A DNA stretch of 23,757 bases from Willaertia magna (taxonomy: Eukaryota > Heterolobosea > Eutetramitea > Acrasida > Naegleriidae): the NCBI GenBank assembly GCA_902984215.1, contig CADWAF010001686.1, positions 1-23,757 of the forward strand. Reading direction: 5' to 3'. The position numbers and the translations under genes are program-made. Below the pieces are notes generated by a model. That model had not been told where the DNA came from, did no database searches, and worked only from the letters and a program-made list of their open reading frames with translations. Of this stretch, positions 1-9,337 are shown piece by piece (within the stretch, counting starts at the first letter, position 1; each line of letters begins with the position of its first letter).

Positions 1-357
1 ATTATATAAAGATTGTGCATCAGTTATTACCTTAGTTAAAAAACGATTTTGCTGGGTTTCTGTATACGGTCTACTCTTTAATACTTGACCTTTCATTTCA
101 TGATTAAAACGATCATAACCCAAACCTCCAACAATTACATTTCTTAGAATATCTTCCTCATTTAGACCTGCCTGCATTAATCCCCCGCAAGATCTTTTAA
201 TTCCCTTAATAGTCATTGAAGGACATCTTTCTGCAACTCTCCTTAATGCATTATCTAATCCACTGCTAGCCTTAACATTAACAAGAACAAAACACATAAG
301 TAAGGCAAAGGCTGAAAAAATAACGAATAAAATATTTAAGGCTTTAATGCTTTTCAT
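1..357 (-). CDS. Small secreted/membrane-anchored protein, left copy (3' part outside window)
   Basis: Reading leftward from the ATG at 355-357, 119 codons stay open to the window edge, so the C-terminus is missing. The N-terminus is a short basic start followed by a long hydrophobic stretch (about residues 6-27, FVIFSAFALLMCFVLV), which reads as a signal peptide or anchor. The remainder is a mixed-charge, probably helical region with two cysteines (in RCPS and KRSCGG) and a glycine-rich turn (VGGLGYDRF). It is a near copy of the gene at the right end of the window, with about six amino-acid differences and one missing codon (residue 2). Both reading frames are open and many changes are silent, which suggests both copies are or were functional. 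I do not recognise the family; two cysteines are too few for a saposin fold. An intron could begin at AAG-GTAATA near the edge. Confidence 0.7.
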   Translation of the reverse strand, partial: MKSIKALNILFVIFSAFALLMCFVLVNVKASSGLDNALRRVAERCPSMTIKGIKRSCGGLMQAGLNEEDILRNVIVGGLGYDRFNHEMKGQVLKSRPYTETQQNRFLTKVITDAQSLYN

Positions 358-460
358 CCTTTTTATTTTTTTTATTTTTTTTTAAATGTAAATCGTGTGC
401 GGACGCTTCACATGTAAACAACTGGTTTTTGTTAAAAGCTTTATGAAGTAGTTGTTGTCC

Positions 461-649
461 TAAAATTGTTAGAACATCTGATTTAAATTGTCACAAATAC
501 GCAAGATTAGGTTCTCATAAAGAAGATTTTAATTCAATGGTGAGTGATGCAATTGAAGATGCAATTTGGTAGGTGTTATTTATTTTATTTTATTCATTAC
601 AACAATTATTTTTTAATATATACTATTGTAAAGCATGGCACAAACCGTT
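461..649 (+). pseudogene. Pyruvate kinase 3' fragment, internally deleted
   Basis: Positions 461-634 align without gaps to 22759-22932 of the intact pyruvate kinase gene. They cover the end of exon 2 (KIVRTSDLNCHKYARLGS and onward) and the whole 65-nt intron 2, so the copy was made from DNA and not from mRNA. The donor has changed from GTAAGT to GTAGGT. At ATGGCA (635-640) the alignment jumps 306 bp, from 22933 to 23239, then continues only for a few codons before similarity is lost. The reading frame reaches TGA at 686-688. With no start, active site or barrel domain it cannot encode an enzyme. Confidence 0.9.
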
Positions 650-1194
650 GTTCCTTACGAAATTAAAGAGCCATGTTGTGACTACTGAAAAGAAATTTCG
701 TAATGAATTAGTCAACTCTTTATTACTTACGTTTTGTAAACTCTTCTCAAACAACTCAAACAATAAACAGTTTAATTACATTGAAATTTAAACTTTTTCA
801 ATGAAAGAATTCCATTCTAAGAATATATTGTAATAGTGAAAAGCTTACTATTAAAATACTTTATTTTTTTTGTAACCTAATTTGGGTTTACTTGATCCTT
901 GTCCTGGGTGACGAATGACTTATTTATAGAAACTAAAGATATTGCTACTCTCTGCATATAATTAATTAATTTCATTATAAGGAAAAATTGAAATCAACAA
1001 GAGAAAGCGACTGCTATTATCTACAAATCATATTTTCTACTAAAAAAGATAAGATAATCACAGTACACCAACATTCTTATTGTTTTATAGTAATAAGGTT
1101 AACACATGTATTAATATATTTTGTGGCTTACATAAGTTTAGAAAGTGAAAGTAAAACTTTTTCATTGTTTTAAAAATAAAAAACAACCTTTAAA
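650..1194. other. Intergenic stretch, nothing recognised
   Basis: No gene could be supported between the pyruvate kinase relic and the start at 1195. An open frame at 988-1173 has no ATG start and is interspersed with A/T runs. The last 60 bases, rich in A and T just before AAAATGTC, look like the usual upstream leader seen at other genes here. Confidence 0.5.
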
Positions 1195-1668
1195 ATGTCA
1201 GAAGCAATCACAACTAATAGTACTAGCCCTTTGCCTAGTTTTAAAGAATTTTGTTCACAAAATGAAGCGATAGAGTTTATACCTTTTTTTATGTGTAATT
1301 CAATGAGAGAATTTTATGACAGAACAGGAAGTACCGAAACAACCACCAAAGAAGCAGTTACACTTAAGACTTTTCCATCAATGTCAGTCGTGAAAAAATT
1401 AACATCAACCATAATAAACAACAAGGTTAAACCAGTAATTGAAATAAACAAAGTTATTATGCCTTACGAAAAGAGAGGAGTAGCTATAAAAAAGTCAAAG
1501 GGAAAACAAGAAAGTGGTTGTGCTAAAAGTGTTAACAGTAAGAAAGTAAAAACAGCAAAATTTGAGGCAAATGAATTTTTTGATTTTAAGGCAGGCATTC
1601 ATTCAACACAATTAAAACAAAGGGGTTGTAAATATTTAACTTTTAATTTGATTAATAAGAAATTGTAA
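1195..1668 (+). CDS. Unknown protein with conserved FFDFKAG/GCKYLTFN tail, copy 1
   Basis: This is a 157-residue basic protein with no introns, starting at AAAATGTC. I do not recognise it, but it is clearly related to the gene at 17303-17896 and to the broken copy at 18444-18630. Three blocks are shared. Near residues 11-20 is SPLPSFKEFC. Near residues 32-44 is FMCNSMREFYDRT. At the C-terminus (about residues 119-153) are KKVKTAKFE, NEFFDFKAG, HSTQLKQ and GCKYLTFN. The middle, about 70 residues, is Lys/Thr-rich and poorly conserved, as in a disordered linker. No signal peptide, membrane segment or catalytic motif is visible. The pattern of two short N-terminal motifs and a strongly constrained aromatic/basic tail suggests a partner-binding or nucleic-acid-associated protein, but that is inference only. 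Confidence 0.75.
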   Translation: MSEAITTNSTSPLPSFKEFCSQNEAIEFIPFFMCNSMREFYDRTGSTETTTKEAVTLKTFPSMSVVKKLTSTIINNKVKPVIEINKVIMPYEKRGVAIKKSKGKQESGCAKSVNSKKVKTAKFEANEFFDFKAGIHSTQLKQRGCKYLTFNLINKKL

Positions 1669-1919
1669 ATTATTATTTGTTAACCTTTTTAATGAATTTA
1701 CAAAAATATTTCTTTAGTCCAATTTATATAAATAACATTCTTTTGTAGTAGAAATAATTTTATTTGAAAATTTCAACTAAAAAATTACATTTTATGTGTT
1801 GTTTGTTTATTTGAAGATTTTTTTTATAATTTTCAAATAAATCATAAGTGACAATTTTCAAATTCAATTTACAGAACCCTTTTTAAAAGAATTTTTAAAA
1901 ACAACAAGTGTTTTAAATA

Positions 1920-2735
1920 ATGAAACAAATGTCTTTACATATCACTTTGGAAGGTTCTCATGAAGTTGCTGTCATTGAATTTGTAGATTTAAACAAAAAC
2001 AACAACAATAATCTTAACAACTGCTGGATTGTTAGAGTTAAAAGAAATAATATTCCATTTCCATACGAATCAGAACCAGATAACAATTTGTACAAGAAAA
2101 AGTATCTTATGACTTGTTTAAATGATTTGTTTTTAAGACCTGTTAATCACAATCAAATGTCACTTGTGATTAATAACAATGAATCAATTCCTTTATTCTA
2201 TAAAAGTGAAGATCAAAATGGTGCAATTTATTTCTTAAATAATCAATTAAAAGAAATGCAAAATCAATTAACTCAGTCACAACAATTAATTCAGGAATTA
2301 ACCACAAAAATTAACAATCTTGAAGAACAAGTGCAAGGATTAATAACATTAAATCAAAATGCAAGTAAATGGACTCCTGTCAACTGTAAAGAAATTGGTA
2401 ACATCAGTTTTACAACCAAAGTTATCCAAAGCTTTAACATTCCTCTTGATGTTATTCCTTTTCATGCAAAAGAAATTTTAGTCAACTATGTTTTTAGAAG
2501 TGGAAGTGAAAACAACAGTTGGGTTAATGTTTGGCTTTGGACAGAAGATGAACAAGGAGTTCAATATAAATTCTTAAAGAAAGGTTATAGATATCCACAA
2601 AATGCAATTTCATTTGATAATGAAAATATTTGGATGCCATTCTGTCATTTAAAACCAAATATTTATGTGACAGTTGACCATTTACAAACTCACATTTGTC
2701 AAGGTGCCTCCATGTGTATTTTGGGCTATAGATAA
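1920..2735 (+). CDS. Unknown protein: N-terminal domain, coiled coil, C-terminal beta-rich domain
   Basis: This is a 271-residue open frame without introns. The N-terminal part (about 1-100) looks globular, apart from an Asn run at about residues 26-30. Residues about 100-143 form a heptad-like segment with many Gln, Leu and Ile (for example LKEMQNQLTQSQQLI), which reads as a coiled coil. Residues about 150-271 alternate hydrophobic and polar residues with many aromatics (NVWLWTEDEQG, YRYPQNAISF, NIWMPFCHLKPN) and end in CILGYR, typical of a beta-sandwich closing strand. The layout recalls trimeric coiled-coil plus beta-domain proteins (C1q-like or fibre-like), but I see no diagnostic motif. 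There is no signal peptide. Translation may start at Met1 or at Met4 (ACAAATGTC). Confidence 0.7.
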   Translation: MKQMSLHITLEGSHEVAVIEFVDLNKNNNNNLNNCWIVRVKRNNIPFPYESEPDNNLYKKKYLMTCLNDLFLRPVNHNQMSLVINNNESIPLFYKSEDQNGAIYFLNNQLKEMQNQLTQSQQLIQELTTKINNLEEQVQGLITLNQNASKWTPVNCKEIGNISFTTKVIQSFNIPLDVIPFHAKEILVNYVFRSGSENNSWVNVWLWTEDEQGVQYKFLKKGYRYPQNAISFDNENIWMPFCHLKPNIYVTVDHLQTHICQGASMCILGYR

Positions 2736-3015
2736 AAGTTATTCATTGTCTTATTCATTATTTAAGTAATAGTTAATTTTCGCAATTTCTTAAGAAAATA
2801 AAATAATAATATTTTTTAATTTTAAAAATCTATACAAGCAAACCTAATCGTCTTAAGAGAAACTTCCATAGAAGACCTTATGGAAAAGGACAGATAACCC
2901 TTATCAAAACTATTGGATAAAAAAAATTTTTGGAACACGAATGGTTAAAAAAAATTTTAGATAAGCAGTTATGGTTTAAAAAAATTAATTTAAAAAGTTT
3001 TTTTTTTATTGAACT

Positions 3016-6000
3016 ATGCTTAAAGAGATTTTAAAAATGTCGGAAAAGATTTCTTTTCAAAAAGAAGAAGAAGAACTTTTTTTAAACAACGTTAACGGTA
3101 ATAACAATAACAACAATACTTCATTAAGCTACAATAAGGAAGAAAGATTCAACTATAATAATAATAATAATAATAGCAGTAACAATAAAAACAATAATCT
3201 TTTAAGAAGCCTCTATAAACCATCTCTTAACAATGATCTTCTTAACATGAAGGCTGAAAATAACAATTTTTCAATAAACAGTGATATCAATAATAATAAC
3301 AGTACTAATAACACAATTAATAACAATGAAAAGACTGAAAGTACAAAATTAGAAAGGGCAACTACTGCTTCTACTAAACTTTCCTTAAAGAATATTAAAC
3401 CCCTTCATACTGCCTCTTTTTCTTCTTTAAACTTTACTAACAACAATCTCATCAATAATAACTGCCTTAATAATAAAAACGATTTTAATATTGACAGTTT
3501 TAATAAAATTAATAAAAATACACAAAATCCTATTAATTTAAATAATACTTTAAATAATAACAAAGAATTTAATAATCATATTGTGAGGCGAATAGAAAGA
3601 ATAAATTTATCATTTAATGTAAATAAAACGAATAACAGTAACATTGAACAACAAGAAGAAAAAGAAAAGCTAAAAGAATTTAAAACATTTTGTACTACAT
3701 CAATAACGATTCATTTAAAAGAATTAATTTTAAATAATTGTTCCATTAATGATAATCAAATAATTTATTTAATGAAATATCTACAAATTCATTCCATTTG
3801 TCTTACTTTACTTTCATTAGAAAATAATCAATTTACTTCTTCTTCAATGTCCTTTATAGGAAAGTATTGGAGAAATACTGCATTTAGTAGTTTAGAAACA
3901 CTTAATTTAAGTAAGAATAAAATTGAAGATTTCGGATTGTCTATTCTTGTAGATAATTTAACAACTATTTCTGTAAGTAATAACACTTTAAGTTCATTAC
4001 AATTAGGAAAGAGAGATAATTTACAAAAAGAAAATTTACAAAATAATTTACAAAATGAATTGGAATATGATTTGGAAAATAAATTTGGTATAAAACATTT
4101 AGATTTTTCTGAAATTGGAATAACAAAGAGTGGATTAGAAACTTTTGTAAAAAAGTTTACAACACTCTTTACAAAACACAACAATAACGTTACGTTAGAA
4201 ACGTTTAAACTTTCAGGTAACACAAACATTTCAAATTTATGTGCATTAAATAATTTAATAGAAAACAATTCATCTTTAAAACATTTTGATTTGTACAATA
4301 ATAACATTAAACACATTTATTCACACTTTACAACTTTAAAAAATTCATTAACAAATTTAAATTTAGGTAAAAATAAATTAGATGATAAAGGATTAAAATT
4401 ATTATCAAAATTAATTTCGTCTTCAAAATGTTTAAAATATTTAGATTTATCAGAAAATAATTTTAGTGAAATTGGTTGTAATTTTTTAGCAGATGCTTTA
4501 TTAGTAAATTATGGATTAGTTTATTTAAATTTAAGTTATAATCATTTAAATTTTACTGTTTGTACAAGAATTTTAGTCTGTTTAAAAGTAAGTATGTTTT
4601 TTTTAATTCTTGTTAATTTGGTTGACTATATTTCACAATTTTTTTTTTACAATATTTACAATTTTTATAATTTTATAAAAACTTTTAGAGTCATCCAACC
4701 ATTTCTTTTCTAGATTTAAGTCACAATTCCTTTTCTACTTTATTATCTGAAGAAATTATATTTATTAATAATCAACTTCAACTATTTAGAAAGGGAATTG
4801 GAATTAGTGAAATGAAACTTGCCATTTCATCTTCTACTTCTTCCTTAACATCTCTCAAACAAAAAACAATTGAGGTTGTTGATAAACAACAACAACAACA
4901 ACAATTTGAAAAGTTTATATTTGATGACAATTGTTTATTATCGCCCATATCACCAATTACTCCAACAAATTGTTTCTTTCCTGAAATTCAAGAAGTGACA
5001 TCACCTACAGCCCCTACAACATTAATTTCTCCAACGAATAATATTGGTCCAGCAATTGAGGCATTTTCGCCTTTAACAACTATTACACCAATGACAGAGT
5101 CCTTAATGAATGTTGACACTTCTTCAACAAGGTCGTCACTGAAAGAAAGTAATTCGGAAAGAACGAAAAGTAGTTTTTCTTTGGACAAGAATCATCATCA
5201 ACAACAACAAAAAGAAGAAGAAAAGGAAATTTTAGAAACAACTCCAGTAACTATTAGTGTTTCTATATTTCAGGACAATAAACAACAAGTAAATAATAAT
5301 AGTAATAGTACTGATACAGTTAATACAGCAACAACAACACCACAAACGCCAACAACTCCTGTTTTTAATTTATTGTCTCCTTCAAATACTGTAATTTTAA
5401 AAAGTGGATATTTTAGCAGTCCGCAAACAAAGTCATATAATAATTCATTAATAATGTCACCAAAATTTAAGGAAGAAATTAAGATTAATAAAGAAACAAT
5501 AGAAAAGGCATTAAAGATTTTAAAGGAAAGAAAAGCACAACAACCACCCTACCTTTATCTTAATAATAATAACAATAGACAACGTCAATCTTCGTTTTTA
5601 ATTCCAACAACATTTGTGACTGGAATGGAAGAGAAGGGGAATACTACTAATAATACCAACAATAAGGAAGATAAGAATAATGAAAGTAATGAATCGTTTG
5701 TAGAATTTACGGTGACTGCTACTTTTCTTTATGGACCTCCCTCACTTTCTTCTTTAGCTAACAATGATAATGTTTTTCTTAAAATTACACCTAAAAAGAT
5801 TGCTATTAAGAAGAAGGGAAAGAGATTGAGAAGAAAGAAAACTGTCCAGGCTTTACCTTTGGCTTTAACTACAGTAGTGGCTGAAAAAGACATTGTCACA
5901 ATTTATCACAGTGATGTTAAACTTGCTTTTAGATTAAACGAGTCAATTGATGAATTTATAAAGTACTATCATAAATATAAAGAAACTGCAAAGTTAAATA

Positions 6001-6302
6001 ACTCGTTTGAAATGGATTTAATGTCAGATGATTCAGACTATTCACACTCAACGGAAGCTTCTGATGTTAATGGTGTTGACACGAGTGAAAGACAAAACAA
6101 TCAAAAGATCAACGTAAACAACAAAATTACAGATGCTAGCAACACACCTGAAGATCAAACAAGAAAAAGGTCTAACAGTTTCACAGCAGCCTTTAGAAAA
6201 GTTTCAAGTGTTAAAAATCTTTTAATACCAACCAAGAAGAGATCTCCATTAACTCTCAATGTTCAAACAGCTTCCGACGAAGAAGAACAAGATAATATTT
6301 AA
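3016..6302 (+). CDS. Leucine-rich-repeat protein with long low-complexity and basic C-terminal part (one intron)
   Basis: Two open frames are joined by an intron at 4588-4688: exon 1 3016-4587 (524 codons, phase 0) and exon 2 4689-6302, giving 1061 residues. Translation continues directly from TRILVCLK into SHPTISFLDLSHNSF, another leucine-rich repeat, which is strong support for the splice. Residues 1-225 are Asn-rich. About 227-550 carry ribonuclease-inhibitor-type repeats (SLETLNLSKNKIEDFG, KHFDLYNNNI, TNLNLGKNKLDDKG, KYLDLSENNFSEIG, VYLNLSYNHL). The downstream part has a Q run and many Ser/Thr-Pro sites (SPISPITPT), then a basic patch (KKKGKRLRRKK) and an acidic tail. Residues about 850-950 alternate strand-like segments and end in an amphipathic helix (ESIDEFIKYYHKY), loosely PH-like. 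Such repeats usually bind proteins; the partner is unknown. Met8 (3037, AAAATGTC) is an equally good start. Confidence 0.88.
4588..4688 (+). other. Spliceosomal intron of the leucine-rich-repeat gene
   Basis: The 101-nt intron starts GTAAGT and ends TTTTAG, is very T-rich, and has TTACAAT repeats near its 3' end. Removing it joins two frames in phase 0 and restores a complete leucine-rich repeat across the junction. Using the next AG (4690) would shift the frame. Confidence 0.88.
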
Positions 6303-6320
6303 TAAATACAAAAACATAAT

Positions 6321-7838
6321 TTATTTAATAAATTCCCAATTCTTAATCATAATCTTTTGACAACATTGTAAAGCATGTTTCTTAACTTCATCATTTGGAT
6401 GTTCCATAAGTTGAATAATACGTGCTTTACCACCCAAATCAGTAACAATACGTTTACCACGATTATGATAACGTACAAATTCACCTACATCATGACAAGC
6501 AATAGCTAAATTATCAACATTAGTTTCATCATCTAATAATTTAATTAATTCCTTTAAAATATAAAAATTATTAGTTTCAAAATTATCTAAATTTTCCTTC
6601 CAAAACTTTTCAGAACTATGAACAGGAGTCCATTCTAAATGACCACTTAATACTTCTTGTCTATATTCATCAAAAGAACTAATTTCTTCAATATGAGTTT
6701 CTAATGCATTTGCTAAATTATTAACATCTTCAGTAATATCTTTATCTTCAAAACTACGTTTCTGTAAATTAATTAAAGTTTTTGGTACACTAACATTTAT
6801 CATTGAAGTAATAAATTTAGAATGTTTCATTAAATTCTTAAATGTAAATAAAATTATACGAATCACCTTTTCTTTTTGTGAATTCTTCAAAACGTCATGT
6901 AATCTAGGTACTAAATATTCATTTTGAAAGAATGTTACAACATTTTCATGGAATGTTAATAACCATAAACAAAATGATACTTCATACAAAATTTGAATAT
7001 TATTACGATGAATACGTAATAAATTAATTAATGGTGGAATACCTCTTGCTTTAAAATATAATCCTCTACAATCATTTCTTTTTAATAATTTCATTAAGGC
7101 TTTTAAACACATTCTTGCTTTTCTTACATCATCTCCAGATGTATTTAATTGATTACTAATAGCTTCTAAACATGTTTCCATCTCATTACCTACTAATCCA
7201 CTATTATTACCACTACCCTTCTTATTACCTACGGCTACTGCGCTGACATTTGCCCCAAGGCTATTACCAAGGCCCTGGCCAACAAGGCTATTACCACCAA
7301 CAAGGCTAGAAGATTGAATCTTCTTTAAGGCTTCAATCTCTTCTTGAGAAGTAAATAAATTACTTCTATTCTCTCTATCCGCATCTAACTCAAATAATTT
7401 AGATAAACAACTATAAACTTTTTCTAAAATAAATAAATCATTCTTATTTAATAACATTAAAAAAGGAGTATATGGATTATTATTATTTAAATCAATAATA
7501 TCATGAAATTGTTTTAAAATATTTAAATTTTCTGTAAATAAAACTTCAATTAAATATAAAATATTTGTTAAAGTTTCATTTTGATGAATATTATATAATA
7601 ATTTAATAAATAATTGAATATATTCATTTACTCCTGTATTTAAAATTGTTGAAATAATATCTTTAACTTCATGATTATGGATATTAATATCTTCCATACG
7701 TTGTTTTTCTAATGGCGTTAATACTCCTGCTTCTTGATATGGTTCCCAATTTACTTCAGGTAAATCTTCAATTGAGAATTCTTCCATATTTGATAGAGCA
7801 TCTGTTGATGGACTACTTAATAATTTATTTTGCATCAT
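6321..7838 (-). CDS. ATP6V1H: V-type H+-ATPase subunit H
   Basis: The 505-residue protein is slightly longer than usual for this subunit (about 440-485) and has no introns. It is the regulatory subunit of the cytosolic V1 sector, bridging V1 to the membrane sector and needed for coupled proton pumping on endosomes, lysosomes and contractile vacuoles. The fold is all-helical HEAT/armadillo-like. The diagnostic C-terminal region is intact: SGHLEWTPVHSSEKFWKEN (about 398-416), then KELIKLLDDE and ACHDVGEFVRYHNRGK, and a final armadillo repeat ending in WEFIK. An unusual Gly/Asn/Ser/Val-rich insertion of about 40 residues (175-217) sits between the N-terminal repeats and the central part. Start is ATG at 7836-7838, directly followed by a second ATG. 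Its 3' end faces the leucine-rich-repeat gene with 18 bp between stops. Confidence 0.96.
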   Translation of the reverse strand: MMQNKLLSSPSTDALSNMEEFSIEDLPEVNWEPYQEAGVLTPLEKQRMEDINIHNHEVKDIISTILNTGVNEYIQLFIKLLYNIHQNETLTNILYLIEVLFTENLNILKQFHDIIDLNNNNPYTPFLMLLNKNDLFILEKVYSCLSKLFELDADRENRSNLFTSQEEIEALKKIQSSSLVGGNSLVGQGLGNSLGANVSAVAVGNKKGSGNNSGLVGNEMETCLEAISNQLNTSGDDVRKARMCLKALMKLLKRNDCRGLYFKARGIPPLINLLRIHRNNIQILYEVSFCLWLLTFHENVVTFFQNEYLVPRLHDVLKNSQKEKVIRIILFTFKNLMKHSKFITSMINVSVPKTLINLQKRSFEDKDITEDVNNLANALETHIEEISSFDEYRQEVLSGHLEWTPVHSSEKFWKENLDNFETNNFYILKELIKLLDDETNVDNLAIACHDVGEFVRYHNRGKRIVTDLGGKARIIQLMEHPNDEVKKHALQCCQKIMIKNWEFIK

Positions 7839-8714
7839 TTTTTTATTGTTTTTTTAAACAAAGGCTTTATAGGACAAGATGATTGAAAAAAATAGTTGTG
7901 AATGAAAAAAATTCGAGCCTTTAGCAAAAATGTGGAGCTATTTTTTTTTTTAATTTTTTTTTAAATTTTTTTTAAAGTTTTTTTTTGTTGGGAAAAGGGT
8001 GATTTGGAAAGAATGCTTGTTTTGAATTGTAGTTACGGAGTTGTTGTGGGATCTTTAGTGATCCAAATCGTGATTGCTTTCTTTTTTCACAATAATAATT
8101 TGTGCAGTTATTGTTAAAAACTCTTTGTATAATTACCTACTAGTAATGGTAATGAATTAAAAAGAGTAGGTCCAAGGAATTTATGTGTTTGTTTAATAGG
8201 TTTCTTCTTTGTTAAACACAATTTGTGTTACAATAACAGACATTACAAAATATTATACAAAACATAACAGGGGAAAATAAAAACCCACAATGCGAAAACA
8301 CCAAACTCACACTTAGAAAATGAATGTTTACAATTGTATAATAGATATTAAAAGACATTTAGTTTCATTTAAAATTATTTTAAATTGACAAACTTTTGTG
8401 TTTATTCGGATAATTTATATATAGATAAAATTCATACCTTTATTTGTTAATAAGATGTTTCTTTAATTAGAAAGCAAGTTCATCTTATTTTGGTCATTTC
8501 ACAATTTTAGTTGCTATCCAATTTCTATTATTTTTAAAATTAAACGAAAGAACCCTCGTAATTCATGCAACAACTATATTAATTTGTCAACAACCACTAA
8601 CAATAATTGTTGTTGTTATTTAATTATTTAACAAACGGTGGTGATAATAGAAACATTTTAAAATACTTAAAAAAAAAATCAATACACTTGTTGTTAATTA
8701 AAAGCTTTAAAGAG
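7839..8714. other. Long non-coding stretch upstream of V-ATPase subunit H
   Basis: This holds poly-T and poly-A tracts close to the V-ATPase start (7920-7985), which probably include its promoter and leader. A small inverted repeat GGATC...GATCC lies at 8049-8064. The rest is A+T-rich with no convincing coding frame; open codons from 8607 begin without an ATG. No tRNA-like or snRNA-like fold was recognised. Confidence 0.5.
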
Positions 8715-9074
8715 ATGATTAATAACTTTAAAAGAACAACTTTTAAATTTATAAACAGTCATGATTGCGTAGATTGGTTTTTTTCAGTAAATAATAATAA
8801 TAGTGGTTGCGCTTCTGCATCCACCTCTACAGCTGTAGTGTTGAACCAATTTGTTGGTAATCAACAAAATCATTCTCACACTTTAAATAGTGGAAGAGAT
8901 GTGACAGTAGTTGATTGTAGTTTTCAATCTTGTAATAATAAACAGTTAACGATAAAAACAAAAGAAATTTATAGAGATAACCATGTCATTGTGAGAGAAC
9001 AGTCACCTGCAGATGAAACAATGTCATTATTAAATAATGATAAACAACAAGATAAAATGTACATTAAAATATAA
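8715..9074 (+). CDS. Doubtful small ORF, unknown
   Basis: From the ATG at 8715 there are 119 codons. The frame is open upstream to 8607, but only with a non-ATG start. The product has an Asn run and an Ala/Ser/Thr run (SGCASASTSTAVV), then a more ordered, mixed-charge part (SGRDVTVVDCSFQSC, KTKEIYRDNHVIVREQS). No domain, signal peptide or membrane segment is seen. Composition is compatible with real coding sequence, but there is no paralogue or motif to confirm it. A possible minus-strand exon with a good splice donor lies just downstream (9114-9260), so this could instead be the antisense of a spliced gene. Confidence 0.3.
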   Translation: MINNFKRTTFKFINSHDCVDWFFSVNNNNSGCASASTSTAVVLNQFVGNQQNHSHTLNSGRDVTVVDCSFQSCNNKQLTIKTKEIYRDNHVIVREQSPADETMSLLNNDKQQDKMYIKI

Positions 9075-9337
9075 ATCTTTAATTTTGTAAATAATAAATT
9101 TTTTTTTACCCTACTTACCTTGTGTTCAAAGCATATACTTTTCACTGCGAGGACCAGTGACGAATAGACGGTGCTGAACGAAGTTTTGGAAATTTTTTTG
9201 TTAGAAATTGGAACTTTAATGGATTCGAAGGTTACTGGTTCACCATTCACCACCACCGCTGCTACTTTTTAAATATTAACAATAAATAATGAGTATCAAG
9301 GTGGTTTTTATTTTGTGTAAAAGAAAAAGAAAGCAAA

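Noticed and set aside
573..791. 72-codon plus-strand open frame
   Set aside because: It has no ATG start and lies over the intron and frame-shifted 3' part of the pyruvate kinase relic; A/T-rich hydrophobic translation is intron-like.
988..1173. 61-codon plus-strand open frame
   Set aside because: It starts at TTG, has no motif and no paralogue, and sits in the leader region of the gene at 1195.
3828..4316. 162-codon minus-strand frame opposite the LRR gene
   Set aside because: It mirrors the LRR repeats on the other strand; the plus-strand product has clear motifs, so this is a shadow.
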